DNA of 64,000 nucleotides from Azorinus chamasolen. Its lineage: Eukaryota; Mollusca; Bivalvia; Cardiida; Solecurtidae. A program made the translations under genes and the position numbers. Below, one piece after another: positions 10,673 to 22,898 of this stretch. The DNA lies in assembly GCA_963576725.1 (NCBI GenBank), contig OY755238.1:29531201-29595200 (forward strand). The letters are read 5' to 3'. The notes below the pieces were generated by a model. That model was not told where the DNA came from. It saw nothing but the letters and a program-made list of their open reading frames with translations, and did not search any database. The first letter of the stretch is position 1; each line of letters opens with the position of its first letter.

Positions 10673-10739
10673 GCAACAGAGCAGAACCTGATCAGACAGC
10701 TCCTACAGGAACTGTCCGATCTGGATCTACTCTATTTGC
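10673..10739. mobile_element. Family A core
   Basis: GCAACAGAGCAGAACCTGAT with apex CAGCTCCTACAGGAACTG and right arm TCTGGATCTACTCTATTTGC. Preceded by ATTCCATAA, as in other A copies. Confidence 0.7.
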
Positions 10740-10963
10740 AAACGTGCGTGAAGCCGTTTATATAACACGAGAAGGATTGGGAAATTGATTTTAAAGCAAA
10801 TCTGTTGTCTGCTGTCAACAGAGCTAACTGGTGTTTATTAATTCTTTTTTCTCACAAGAATATTTATTAAATATTTCATGACCTCGTGAATATTCTTTTA
10901 CAGAGATTACAGAGACGCTAGACAGCCATGATCGAATCTAAAGAAATAAGTCGAAAGACTAAG

Positions 10964-11020
10964 CAATCAGAGCAGATCCTGATCAGACAGTTTCTGCGTG
11001 ATTTAGGTTTACGCTGTTAA
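10964..11020. mobile_element. Family A core fragment
   Basis: Left arm AATCAGAGCAGATCCTGATC is intact; the apex and right arm are decayed (TTTAGGTTTACGCTGTT). Confidence 0.5.
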
Positions 11021-11680
11021 CAAAAAGTTTGAATAGAATAATTTTCCATGACGAAAAGGCCCATTAACCTACAGTGCTAACCTCTAAATTCACATTTATA
11101 TTAGAATGACTTATGTAGCATATCTTTTTTATAATTGTAGACCCAAGTCATCTAGTATAACGTTCATGGAAAACAGCCATCGATACACAACGTAAGCTGA
11201 CCTAATATAAAAAATGTGGAAGAATCAATTTGAACAAACAATCCCATTCCCTAGATGTTCACAACGTGGACGTTTTCTTGAACTTCTCGTCTTTTGGTAA
11301 TTTAAATAATCCTTTTTAGTCTCTGTTGGATTTGGAGCTACAACTATAGGCAGAGCTACACACATAGACAGCACAAATCACGATTTTACCACTCAAAACG
11401 AAGCAGAAGTACATAACGTGCGATTCCTTTCGGTTGGAACAACAAAACGTATCACTGTTTCTGTAAACGAAATACAGAACGTTTAATTCAACGATCTACT
11501 GGGATATAACTCTTTACAAAACACAATCCGCACAATTTTAGGTATATATAAGGGACTTTTAAAGTACAAAATGAGAAATTACCATTATTAACGTTGTTTA
11601 AACACCCAATATGTCATGTGAAACCATATATTGAAGATTAACTTATAAAGCGCGTTTGAAACGCATTAAGTGTGAACGAA
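11021..11680. other. No recognisable feature
   Basis: Right part of the 3.7-kb element; no ORF or repeat supported. Confidence 0.35.
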
Positions 11681-12159
11681 TAACAGTTTCTCCACTGTAC
11701 ATACAATGAAAACAATGCTTACAACCCATTTCCCGACATGATGTATTTTTTTCAGCTAAATATTATCGCTATCCAAATACTACTAAATTCTTTAAAAGGA
11801 GCCTCCTTTTTAGAAGAGGGATTTTGTACAGAAATCAGCGGACATCGTCAGCCAAGTTCTGAATAACGCTTTGAATATTAAATCTATTAGGTTGTTACCA
11901 TATGTACAATGGCTGACACTGGTTGTTGGCCTACATAGTACATATACATCGAATGATTGCTTCTGGTGAAACGAAGTAAAGTGACCTCCATAGAATACTG
12001 ACCCCCGGTCAGTATTTTTTAAAAATTAGTGACCCCGACTATAGTATTTTGACCCCCTGTCATAATACTACGATCCCTGCACACGAAGAAAACTGACCCC
12101 TTACGAAGAATTGTGACCCCCATAGAATTATGACTCCCTGTCTTTGTTTCAACAAAACA

Positions 12160-12370
12160 TAACATGCACGTCTGTGCACGCACGCGCATACATGCACAAC
12201 ACTCATATACATACACAATTACACACACGCACGCAGGCACGCACAGATACCGTTACACACATGCACGCACGCACATATACCGGTACTTACACATACACTT
12301 AGAAACGCTCATACATTGCAAGCACACAGACGCCCACGCACGCACTCACGCGCACGTGGGAGCACATGTA
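12160..12370. repeat. CA/CG-rich low-complexity tract
   Basis: Irregular ACACGCACGC / ATACACAC units without a strict period. Confidence 0.8.
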
Positions 12371-12605
12371 CCAGCATGTATATATAAAGAAGTAAAATGT
12401 TGTATTGACCTCTATCTGACGTTTTACAAAAAAAGTAAATAGCAGTGGATTTTCATATGGTCAATGCTGTGTGCATATGCCATATATCATATCCATATTT
12501 GTAATTAATCACGTGTTGAAAAGGCAACATGGTGATTCGACGTCATGGCTTTTGACAGGTTTTAGAAGAGTGAGAAATAGTATTTGTTGTTGCTGTTTTT
12601 GCTTC

Positions 12606-12701
12606 GTCACCATCATTCACCATCATCACCGCCACTACCACCACTACTACTACTTCTACTACTACTAGGCCTACTACTACTGCTTCTTATTCTACTAATA
12701 T

Positions 12702-12771
<70 letters not shown>

Positions 12772-12788
12772 GCTACTACTACTACTAC

Positions 12789-12829
<41 letters not shown>

Positions 12830-13973
12830 CTTTTCCTACTACGTTTACTCCTACTACGCCTACTACTCCTCTTCTTCCTTCTCCCCCTCCTCCTACTACT
12901 ACTCCTACTCCTACAACTACTCCTACTACTGCTCCTACAACTCCTCATTATCCTACTACTTCTACCACCACTACTACTCCTAGTCCTACTACTACTCCTA
13001 CTACTACTCCTACTCTTCCTCATTCTCCTCCTACCACTACTACTACTACTACTTCTCCTACTACCATTACTCATACTACTCCTACTACCACTACTCCTAC
13101 TACTAGCTCTCCACCTACTGCTACTACTACACGAAATACTACTACTACTACTTCTACTACTACTACTACTCAAACTACTACTACTACTACTACTTCTACT
13201 CCTCCTCCTCCTCCTCCTCCTACTACTACTACTCCTCCTACTACTACTCATACTAATCCTCCTCCTCCTCCTCCTTCTACTACTACTCCACCTACTACCA
13301 CTACTCCTACTACTTCTCTTCCTCATCCTCATACTACTACTACTATTACTATTACTACTCCTTCTCTACTACTAACACTACCCCTACTACTCTTCCTTCT
13401 CCTCCAACTACTACAACTACTACAAATGTAGCAGTAGTAGTAGTAGTACTACTACTACTACTACCTCTTCTCCTACTACTATTACTACTACTCTCTTTCC
13501 CCCCTCCTACTATTAATACTACTACTACTACTACTACTACTACTCCTCCTCCTCCAACTACTACTCATACTTCTCCTACTCCTACTACTACAACTACTAC
13601 CCCTACTACCACTCCTCCTACTTCTCCTCCTCCTTCTCCACATCCTACTATTACTACAACTACTATTACCACTACTACTACTAGTAGTAGTACTACTACT
13701 CCATTTCCTCTTCCTCCTCCTCCTCCTACTACTACTACTATTACTAATTCTCCTTCTCATACTACTACTACTCCTACTCCTACCACCACTACTACTACTA
13801 CTACTCTTGCTCTTACTTCTACTACATATACTACTCCTCCTCCTTCTACTCCTACTACTACTCCTACTGCTACTTCTTCTTCTTCTCCTCCTCCTCCTAC
13901 CACTACTACCACTACTATTACCTACTACTGCTACTACTATAAATACTACCACTACTACTACCACTACTATTAC

Positions 13974-14035
<62 letters not shown>

Positions 14036-14180
14036 ACTACTATTACTATTACTACTATTACTACCACTGCCGCTACTACTACTACTACTACTGATGCTAC
14101 TGCTACTGCTACTGCTACTATTACCTACCTACCTACATATCTATCTACCTAACTACCTACTACTATTACTACTACTACTA
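12606..14180. repeat. 1.5-kb imperfect (CTA)n trinucleotide array
   Basis: Long CTA/CTC/ACT triplets with CCT-rich patches, then CTG blocks near 14020 and CCTA/TCTA tetranucleotides at about 14120-14155. The array is interrupted but stays mostly in the triplet register. The poly-Leu ORF on + and the poly-Ser/Arg ORFs on - are direct consequences of the triplets and are not genes. Confidence 0.95.
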
Positions 14181-15255
14181 AATCCAATTGAGCACATGTG
14201 GAATGAGCTGCAGACTCGTACGGATATCAGTTCGCCAGGTGTAACCTAGAAGCATCCAGGAGCTTTAGGCCATGTTTATCAGGAATCTCATAGTTAGGAG
14301 GCAGGCAACAAAAGATCCTTGTTTTTCGCCGACAGATCACCACGTACCACGGTCTATAGCTCCTCTTGGCTTTCAATCCAGATTCTGAAATAAGATTATG
14401 GCCTAGATAAACAAATATGTCCATAAGCATTGTAAAACACTGTAAAATTTATTCTACAAATTGCTTTCACACTGTGCCAAGAGTGAATTTTCTGTTTGTC
14501 CGAGCCGCGAAAACACATGACAAAAACCCAACAAAACGACACTTTTCACCATAAGATTTGAAACTGCCAGGACATTGCAATGCTCAAAAGCACTTCATGC
14601 TGAGGATCTATACCATGGTAGCTTTCAAATAAACAAGAGAGACAATATAGGTATCCAGACTTTTTTTCCACTATTTCATTGATTTCTTACCTCACTTCAA
14701 ATTTCCGCTGTAAATTTGGCAGATGTAGCCGATACCATTAGTTTCGCATTCTACCCTCTTTTCATGCTGTACACTATTTACATGTCATGACCTTTGGGCC
14801 TAGTCTATTGCAAACAAGTCACAAAACTCACTTTTGGCACATAACTTCCTGTCTTTTTTGTTATTATCATTAAAACAGCTTTCAAACACAGACAATTACT
14901 AGAATTAAGGAATTTGACCGGGTTCAATTCGAATATTTCCCTACTCTACTGTTTACTGCTACCTTAGCACGAGAAGGCGTTGCCAAACAGTTGTCGTTAG
15001 CAGTGGGTCACATACACGCTACTAAGTCTAAAATTGTAAACATAAATGGGAATGTGAAACTTTGAAAACAATTCGCATATCCAACTCTCTTGGATATAGT
15101 GGGTCTTCCTCCTCTCTTGCATATAACTAATGCAAAATCGGTAAAAATCAAAATGATTAAACATGAAATTGACGTTAAAATCATTTGTACGACGATAATC
15201 AAATCATTGCCGAAAATATCCACACTAAAACATTTGGTGTTTAGCAAAAGTTGAG
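14181..15255. other. No recognisable feature
   Basis: Unique-looking sequence between the triplet array and the satellite. No supported ORF or repeat. Confidence 0.4.
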
Positions 15256-18200
15256 TAGTATATTTAACCTTGGTCATAATGTTCACAGATGTAGTGACTT
15301 CCGGTCATAGCAATTTGGGCATTGTTTATCATAGCATGACTTATGCGCGAACTATTATTTTAACCCAAGTATTTTGTACACAGGGGGTCACATTTTCTGA
15401 AGAATATCGACCCATGGTCAGAATTTTTTCAAAAGTAGCTACCCCGGTCATAGTGCTTTGACACACGTTCATGATATGTTGAACAACTCCCGCAAACTTA
15501 ATCCCCCTCAAGTATAATTTAAAGAAATGGTTTAATTTAATCGAAAACTTTTTAACCTTCGTCATAAGTCTTACAGATGTAGTGACCCCGGTCACAGTAA
15601 TGTGAGCCGTGTTTATTATATCATGACTAATGCGCGCAATGTTAATTGAATTGAACCCAAGTATTTGGTACAAAGGAGGTCACATTTTCTGAAGAATATC
15701 GAACCCCGATCAGTATTTGTAAAAAATACTGACCCCCGGTCATAGTGCTTTGACCCACGTTCTTGATATGTTTAGCAAAACTCGCAAACTTAATATACAT
15801 TCGGTATTTTTTCAAACAGGGTTTCATTTGTAGTGACCCCCTGTCATATAATTTTGAGCCATGTTTATCATATCATGACTAATGCGCGCAATGTTAATTG
15901 AATCCAAGTAGAATTATTGTGCATGGAGGGTCACATTTTTTGAAGAATATCGACCCCGGTCAGTTTTTTTAAAGCGATCACGGTCATTGTGCTTTGACAA
16001 CTCCCGCAAACTTAGTGCTTTGGCCCACGTTCATGATATATTAAGCAAAACTCGCAAACTTAATCTACATCCGGTATTTTTTAAAAAGGGGTTTCATGTG
16101 AATCGAAACATAATTTTTCTTTGGTCATAATTCAGATGTAGTGACCCCCCTGTCATATCATTTTGAGCCATGTTTATTATATCATGAATAATGCGTGCTA
16201 TGTTAATTGAATCCAAGTATATTGTGCATAGGGGGTCACATTTTCTGAAGAACATCGACACCCGGTCAGTATCATTTGAAGAATAGCGACCCCGGTCATA
16301 GTGCTATGACACACGTTCATGGTATGTTGAACAACGCCCGCAAACTTGATCTACCTTCAGTATAATCTAAGGATCTAAATCTAAATCTAAATTAATCTAA
16401 ACATTAATCGAAAACGATTTAACCTTGGTCATAATTCTTTCAGATGTAGTGACACCCGATGAAAGCATGTCAGCCGTGTTTATTATATCATGACTAATGC
16501 GCGCAATATTATTTGAACCCAAGTATTTTGTACATAGGGGGTCACATTTTCTGAAGAATATCGACCCTCGGTCAGTATTTTAAAACAAACCCAAACAAAA
16601 CGGTCATAGTGCTTTGACACACGTCCATAACTACTCCCGCAAACTTAATCTACATCCAGTATAATTTAAAGAAATGGTTTAACTTTAATCGAAAACTATT
16701 TAACATTGATCGCAATTCTAACAGATGTAGTGACCCCCTGTCATAGTATTTTGAGCCGTGTTTATAATATCATGACTAATGCGCACAATGTTATTTTAAC
16801 TCAAGTGTTTTGTACACAGGGGTCACATTTTCTGCAGAATATCGACCCTCGGTCAGTATTTCTTGAAAAAAAAACTACCCCGGTCATAGTGCTTGGACAC
16901 ACGTCCATGATTTGTTGAACAACTCCCGCAAAATTACCCCCCCCCCCCTCAAGTATAATTTAAAGAAAGGGTTTAACTTTAATCGAAAACTATTTAACCT
17001 TGGTCATAATTCTAACAGATTCTAACAGATGTAGTGACCCCCTGTTGTAGTTTTTTTAGCCGTGTTTATTAATTTATGACTAATGCGCACAATGTTAATT
17101 GAACCCAACTATTCTATACATAGGGGGTGATATTTTCTAAAGAATATCGACCCGGTCAGTATTTTGTTAAAATGTACTGACCCCCAGTCATAGTGCTTTG
17201 CCCCACGCTCTCGGTATGTTAAACTCGCAAACGTAATCTACCTCTGGTACTTTTTAAAAAAGGGTTTCACGTGAATCGTAATATGTGTTTTCATCGGTCA
17301 TAATTCTAATAGATGTAATGAACATCTGTCATATCATTTTGACCCATGTTTATTATATCATGACTAATGCGCGTAATGTTAATTGAACCCAAGTATTTGG
17401 TACATAGGGGTCACATTTTCTGAAGAATAGCGACCCCCGATCATAGTGCTTTGACACACGTTCATGATATATTGAACAACTTCCGCAAATTTAATCTACC
17501 TCCAGTATTTTTTATCGAAAGTGTTTCACGTAAATGGAAAATAACTGAACCTTGGTTATAAATCTAACAGATGTAGTGACCCCCTGTCATAGTATTTTGA
17601 GCCGTGTTTATTACATTATGACTCTATGCGCGTATTGTTAATTGAACCCAAATATTTTATAGAAAGGTATCACATCTTCTGAATAATATCGACCCGGTCA
17701 GTATTGTTTTTTAAAAAAAATAGCGACTCCGGTCATAGTGCTTTGGCACTCATTCATGATATGTTGAACAACTGCGGCAAACTTAATCTACAACCAGTAT
17801 ATTTTAAAGAAAGGGTTCAGCTTAATCGAAAGATATTTAATCCTGGTCATAATTCGTACAAATGTAGTGACCACCCGGTCGTAGCAATTTGAGCCCTGTT
17901 TATATCATGATCAATGCCCGCAATGTTAATTGAACCCAAATATGTTTTAGAAAGGGTGTTATTTTTTCTAAAGAATATCGACCCCTTGTCTGTATTTTTT
18001 AAGAAATAGTGATCCCCGGTCATAATGCTTTGACCCACGTTCAGAATATTTTGAACAACGTCCGCAAACTCAATCTACCTCCAATATATTTTAAAGAAAG
18101 GGTTTCACGTGAATAGAAAAATATTTAACAATGGTCATAATTCTTGCAGATGTAGTGACCCCGGTCATAGCAATTTGAGCCCTGCTTAGTGTATCATGGC

Positions 18201-18835
18201 CGATGCGAGCAATGCCATTTGAACCCAACATTAGGTAGAAAAGAAGGGGGTCATTTTTTCTAAAGAATACCGACCCCCGATCAGTATATCTTAAAAAATA
18301 GTTACCCCAGTCATAGTGCTTTGACCAACGTTCTTGATATTTTGAACAACGTCCAATATATTTATTAAAAAAACCTTGGTCATAATTCTGATGATGTATG
18401 GACCCCCGTTCTAAGCATTTTGAGTCCTGTTTATTGTATAATGACTAATGCGCGCAATGTTAAATGAACAATCACGCATTTTGTAGAAAGGGGGTCACTT
18501 TTTCTGAAGAATATCGACCCCGGTTAGTATTTTTAGTGACCCCAGTCATATTGCTTTGACCAACGTTCGTGATAATTTGAACAACACCAACAATTTTAAT
18601 CTACCTCAAGTATATTTTTGAAAACGTGTTCCACGTGAATTGAAAAATATTTAACCTCGCTCATAATTGTTACAGATTTAGTAACACCCGGTCTATCATT
18701 TTGAGCCCTGTTTAATATATCATGACCAATGCGCGCAATGTTAATTTAGCCCCGGTATTTGATAGAAATAGGGTCACTTTTTCTGAAGAATATCGACCCC
18801 GAGTTAGTATTTAAACAATGCTGACCCTATTTCAT
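15256..18835 (+). repeat. GACCCC satellite, about 14 monomers of 245-310 bp
   Basis: The landmark GATGTAGTGAC or a variant falls near 15288, 15576, 15828, 16135, 16443, 16724, 17028, 17312, 17570, 17860, 18149, 18393 and 18675. Each monomer also carries TTTATTATATCATGACTAATG, GGTCACATTTTCTGAAGAATA, GGTCATAGTGCTTTGACACA and CGCAAACTTAATCTAC. Monomers differ by substitutions and internal deletions, so the array is not freshly homogenised. No coding capacity. Confidence 0.95.
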
Positions 18836-18885
18836 GATATTTGGAACTATGGAATACGATTTGCAACATTGTTCATACAGAATAA

Positions 18886-18950
18886 CACACACACGCACGT
18901 ACGCACACGCACGCACACGCACGCACACGCACGTACCCAATCACACATAA
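18886..18950. repeat. (CACGCA)n low-complexity tract
   Basis: Repeated ACGCACACGCACGC units. Confidence 0.85.
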
Positions 18951-20039
18951 TTAAGCACACTTATGCACGCACCAACGCATTCCCACAACCCTACACGACA
19001 TCTTTCCAAATATATCCAAAATATAATTTCGCTTATAGAGAATTGTGTCTATTATTGTCAAAGATATGCTATTGATTTTCTTATATAAAAGGTCAAGCAC
19101 ATGTGACATATACCATTGCAATATAGTGTGTGCATTTGCAATAGGCCATTTGCCTCTGCAGAAAATAAACATCAGATAAGTTGTTCATAATTGTTTTTTA
19201 CTTTTGATTTTAAACGAGCCTTGTAGAAAACAACAACAGTCAGGATTTGTTGTGTTTATGTGTGTCTAAAAGAACGAGTTCAATAAAGCCAATGAGCAAG
19301 AATGTTATATTCTTTTCATAGCATAACCTAGAAAATATGGTTTTCCTTGTATGTTCGTCGCATATTTGTGTCTGCCCAATAAGTCAAATAAATGACTTCG
19401 AAAATATCAGCACCAGCTCTGTTGAGTTTCAAAACAGTTTGCCAATCAGACTGAAATAAAGCGTCCACTTTTATCCGTTAATATTCAATTGAAGTTAATT
19501 TGCGTTTGTGTTCGTTTATATTGAGAATTATTACTAAAGGGTACACAACAAAACACACAAGTAATAGTGATTGCCTTTATAAAAAGAATATTTTATTTAC
19601 TGTAAAGATTTATAACACATGACTTTGACAAGTAAGGGCAGTCGCTAATAAAAGTATAGAACCATTTATGATATCGCACAGAAAAGGTTGTTATACCCAA
19701 AAATGCATTGTAAATATCCCTTTAGAATAAGTTATGTTACCACTATCACTACTTCTACTAATACAACTACTACTATTACTTATCCTTCCACCTCTTCTTT
19801 ACGTCTTCTTCTCATTCTTGTATTTCAACCGAAAGCACCAGTACTTTTACACCGACTGTCACTCTTCTGCTAGTGTACTGACAGTTTCTAAATAAAAAGG
19901 CGTTTGCGTAAAATTTAGTTTAAACACCCCCACACACATTTGCACATACCCACCCACCCGATGCTGCAGCGACAACAACAAAAACAAAGCTGCAGCCACA
20001 ACAATATTAGGTATTCAGGGATACCTTTATTTACAATAT
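18951..20039. other. No recognisable feature
   Basis: Mostly AT-rich unique-looking sequence; short ACT-rich patch near 19740-19780. Confidence 0.35.
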
Positions 20040-20235
20040 TTGTAAAGCTAGGGTGACTTTGAGAGAAGTGTGAGGTTAGGACGTCCGTAAACCGGTTTAA
20101 AACCCCAGTGGTGTTTTTGCTACTGACCGTGCCAAGGCGGTACTCTCTTTGTCACCCTTCCTTTTGTTTGCCTTGCGTCTTTGTGCTTGTGATTTTGTTC
20201 GTGCGTGGAACGTTTGTCTCTGGTTCTTGTGTGTC
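20040..20235 (+). repeat. Dispersed repeat R, copy 1
   Basis: GTGAGGTTAGGACGTCCG, AAACCGGTTTAAAACCCCA and AAGGCGGTAC are the reverse complement of blocks in the copies at 33.6-33.9 and 44.6-45.5 kb. The GT-rich downstream part mimics a hydrophobic ORF in several frames and is not coding. Confidence 0.7.
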
Positions 20236-20330
20236 TTTTGGTGTTTTCTGTGTTCATTTCGTGTGTGTGTATGTGTGTGTGCGTTTGGGTGTGTGGTTGT
20301 GTGTGTGTGTGTGTGTGTGTGTCATGCTGT
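20236..20330. repeat. (GT)n low-complexity tract
   Basis: TGTGTGTG runs interrupted by CGTTTGGG and GTGGT. Confidence 0.9.
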
Positions 20331-20455
20331 CTATCGGTGTTTGGTGGTGGTTGCATCTTGTATGTGGCTTTGCCTGTTTGACTTTACTACTTTTTCATTC
20401 AAGTAGTTGCAATGGTTAATAATTTGTTAGTAATAGTTTGGGCGGGGGTCAATAT

Positions 20456-20479
20456 TATATATATATATATATATATATT
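20456..20479. repeat. (TA)n microsatellite
   Basis: About 11 TA units just inside the right end of the 8.6-kb composite. Confidence 0.9.
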
Positions 20480-20763
20480 TGCGGAGGGGTCACTGTTATT
20501 CAGATGGAGTCGGTATTTTTCAGAAAGGGGGTCGCTTTTTCTGAATAATAGTGACCAGGGTCAGTATTCTATGGGCGTCACTTTACTTCATTACACTGGC
20601 ATGTATTGTCTCCCTTCAATAACTGCCAATAAATGAGTAACAAAAAGCATTCGCTTGTAGGTCAAGATGCCTCTTATAAACTGGCGTATAGTAGATAACA
20701 ACAAATTCGTCTGCTGGACACATTTTCATCTCCTTCTTGTTTTAGAGTAGACGCTTGTTCAGA

Positions 20764-20820
20764 GTCCATGCTTATAAAGCGTTTTAGTTGAGTCTGACTA
20801 AAACGTTTTATAAGCATGGA
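20764..20820. mobile_element. Short family H hairpin
   Basis: GTCCATGCTTATAAAGCG pairs with ACGTTTTATAAGCATGGA around AGTTGAGTCTGACT. It has lost the inner TTGATTGGTCAGATTTGAG stem of longer H copies. Confidence 0.75.
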
Positions 20821-20845
20821 ACCTGATTCTCTATAAAACGAGTGC

Positions 20846-20911
20846 CAAACAGTTTGGATCCTGATGACACACCGAGTTACTCGGCGTCTCACCAGGATCC
20901 AAACTGTTTGC
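20846..20911. mobile_element. Family B core
   Basis: Near-perfect palindrome CAAACAGTTTGGATCCTGAT ... ATCCAAACTGTTTG with apex ACCGAGTTACTCGG. TTAA ends are not identified. Confidence 0.75.
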
Positions 20912-21364
20912 ATAATTATAACACAACAAATCGAACTTCATGGCGCTGACGAACTTCAAACACATTCAAATGTGGTAGATGAGAAATAGTAACGTTTCAT
21001 CCAGTAAATGTGTATACAAAATTATCGTAAATTAAACCGAATTCAATTTACATCCTTTATATTTACTGTTTTATTAATTTCAAAGGATATCCGCTGTATT
21101 CATTTTATTAAGAAATTTTAGGTACATTGGTTTTATCAATACAATAAGTTAAGTTTAAATATTTTCTCTTACATTTCAGTTTAATTTAGTACTATATACA
21201 ATAACTTCCTGCAATAAATTCATTGAACACAGGAATCAGGTGGATCTTGTTCACTTTTATACTAGTTGAAGGGAATAAAATTTGTTTCTTTCCTGAGAAC
21301 ATTTGAACTTTATGCACACTAGTATGATATATTGACGCGACAGCGCATAACGTCTATCTGTATA
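20912..21364. other. No recognisable feature
   Basis: AT-rich; no feature supported. Confidence 0.4.
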
Positions 21365-21368
21365 TTAA

Positions 21369-21588
21369 CCCTTTCCCTCATATGATAATTTAGATTCTTC
21401 CTCTTTGAATACAACTACCGAAAACGAACATTAATTGCAGGAAATGAGTTTTTATATAATTGTTTAGTTTTCAAACCATTGTGATAATAAGAGCATTTGC
21501 TCCTATGGAGCAAATGGCCTATTTATCACAATGGTTTCAGAAAGTGACGTTTACAGTGGCGTCAAAAGGCGTCAATATGGGGGAATTG
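21369..21588 (+). mobile_element. Family C element
   Basis: TTAA at 21365-21368, then CCCTTTCCCTCATATG. Core 21471-21541 pairs AAACCATTGTGATAA with TTATCACAATGGTTT and has apex GCTCCTATGGAGC. It ends GTCAATATGGGGGAATTGG; the right TTAA has mutated to TTAT. Confidence 0.8.
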
Positions 21589-22259
21589 GTTATATTTGTA
21601 GTTCATAACCCTTATCCCGCTATTTACGACCTGACTCGTATTTGCTAATAGAATGGACCCAGACGAGATGCCGGATGATTTACTATATAGAGGATATTAT
21701 ATGTTATATTTATTGACCTTGTTCATCAGATTTGTTGAAGATGGGATAAGTGTGATGTTGGACGTGTCCTCTTACCATGGTTCAAACCCCATTGGAAATG
21801 GCACTCTTGTATTTTCGCCCTACTTTTTATATTTGTATTGTGCATCTTTCATCCGTTTGTACTCATTTACATCTTCATTTTCTGTGAATCGTTGCTTTTG
21901 GAGTTACTTTATCTATCATATCATCTGCCGCGTGGGAGTGCCGAAACAGAGTGTCGTAAATCGCGGAAATGCACTAGTGTAATTTTTATGCAAATGAGCA
22001 GTTTGAATCTGACTGTATTACGCTGTAAACAATAGCCCAAACAGGCGTCAGTTATTGTCTATTTCGCTTTCTACGGCACGTTTAAGGGTTATGTGATAAA
22101 AAGAATCTTACAATCGTATTCATTACAAAGGTTTTCATAAAACTCGTTTACTATTATAAATATTACACTTGCTAAAACTCGTGCCATATTATTATATTAA
22201 ACTCGTTTTATATAAACAATTTGTAATGAACACCCATGTAAGATCCTATAGGTCAGCAT
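21589..22259. other. No recognisable gene
   Basis: A 109-codon ORF at 21653-21982 begins MDPDEMPD, which is a translated piece of a decayed family B arm. I see no domain and do not call a gene. Confidence 0.4.
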
Positions 22260-22345
22260 TAAAACTGTTCAGAGCAGACACTGTTCTTACGAGAAGTATC
22301 TGATATTGGTTTACGCTATTTGCAAATTCGTGAAAAACAGCTAAA
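22260..22345. mobile_element. Decayed family A core
   Basis: TGTTCAGAGCAGACACTG and TTTACGCTATTTGCAAATTC are recognisable; the apex is lost. Confidence 0.35.
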
Positions 22346-22662
22346 AAGGGGAATAGATTTAAATAATACTTAAATCCGCTGGTACCGATATTTTGTGTAC
22401 GCAAATAATGCCATCTACTCCTTCAACGCACTAAACAGTAGGCGGTGTGCCATAGAGTGCTGATCCTTGTGAACTGTTTGCAAAGGTAAACAAAACAATG
22501 CCGTTTGACGTCAGCCTTATAAGCCCCTTTCTGGCGACTTCTTCGACGACGGAGTTAATTAGATATGAAATTGGTAACTTAGCAATACTATTATTTAGCA
22601 ATACTAGTTTAAGGAGAACCATAGTGAAAGCAATGTCTTTCTTAAAGGGATATGTTCAGCAT

Positions 22663-22825
22663 ATCACGTCTGTATGACTTTCATCTTTCATTAAGCAGTT
22701 ACCTACCTGCCTAAAAATATAAATTCTTCTTTATTAAAGTTTCGGTAGAGAGGGGTTGTACTGTATATGCTTCCAAAATTCATGTCAGTATAAGGCATAT
22801 TCCGTTTTACCGAGTGTTTACTGTA
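22663..22825. mobile_element. Family D2 3' half, followed by a second pogo-like end
   Basis: ATGACTTTCATCTTTCATTAAGC, CTACCTGCCTAAAAATA and GAGAGGGGTTGTACTG-TA form the right half of a D2 element. About 55 bp later, CCGAGTGTTTACTG-TA is another terminal-repeat-like end. Confidence 0.5.
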
Positions 22826-22898
22826 CCTGTTTGTACAGTATCTTCAATAAGAAATAACAGGGTCGCTTTAGGGAGACTCTACTGGACATACCTTCACG

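Larger units (their letters stand above)
8003..11697. mobile_element. 3.7-kb non-autonomous TA element with 16-bp perfect TIRs
   Basis: CAGTGGAGAAACTGTT at 8003-8018 is matched exactly in inverse at 11682-11697, and each end is flanked by TA (8001-8002 and 11698-11699). TA duplication and a CAGTG start fit Tc1/mariner-like elements. The left subterminal zone repeats AAACGATAC-type units several times (8040-8095). No transposase ORF is visible. Inside are a promoter/exon-like segment, one clean hairpin and several family A cores. Confidence 0.7.
11973..20594. mobile_element. Putative 8.6-kb composite element with matching inverted ends
   Basis: GAAGTAAAGTGAC..CCATAGAATACTGACCC at 11973-12005 is matched in inverse, with few mismatches, at about 20559-20591. 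Both ends continue inward into GACCCC/GGTCAGTATTTTT motifs like those of the satellite inside. No clear target duplication was found and no transposase is visible. The interior is mainly a (CTA)n array and the satellite. It could be one large non-autonomous element, or a region bracketed by two inverted related repeats. Confidence 0.5.

Noticed and set aside
12584..13375. 263-codon ORF on +, and 158-239-codon ORFs on -
   Set aside because: Pure translation of the (CTA)n array: poly-Leu one way, poly-Ser/Arg the other. No protein evidence.
20108..20419. 103-codon Val/Cys/Phe-rich ORF
   Set aside because: GT-rich low-complexity sequence downstream of repeat R; several frames are open for the same reason.
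21653..21982. 109-codon ORF beginning MDPDEMPD
   Set aside because: The start is a translated family B arm and the rest has no recognisable domain.
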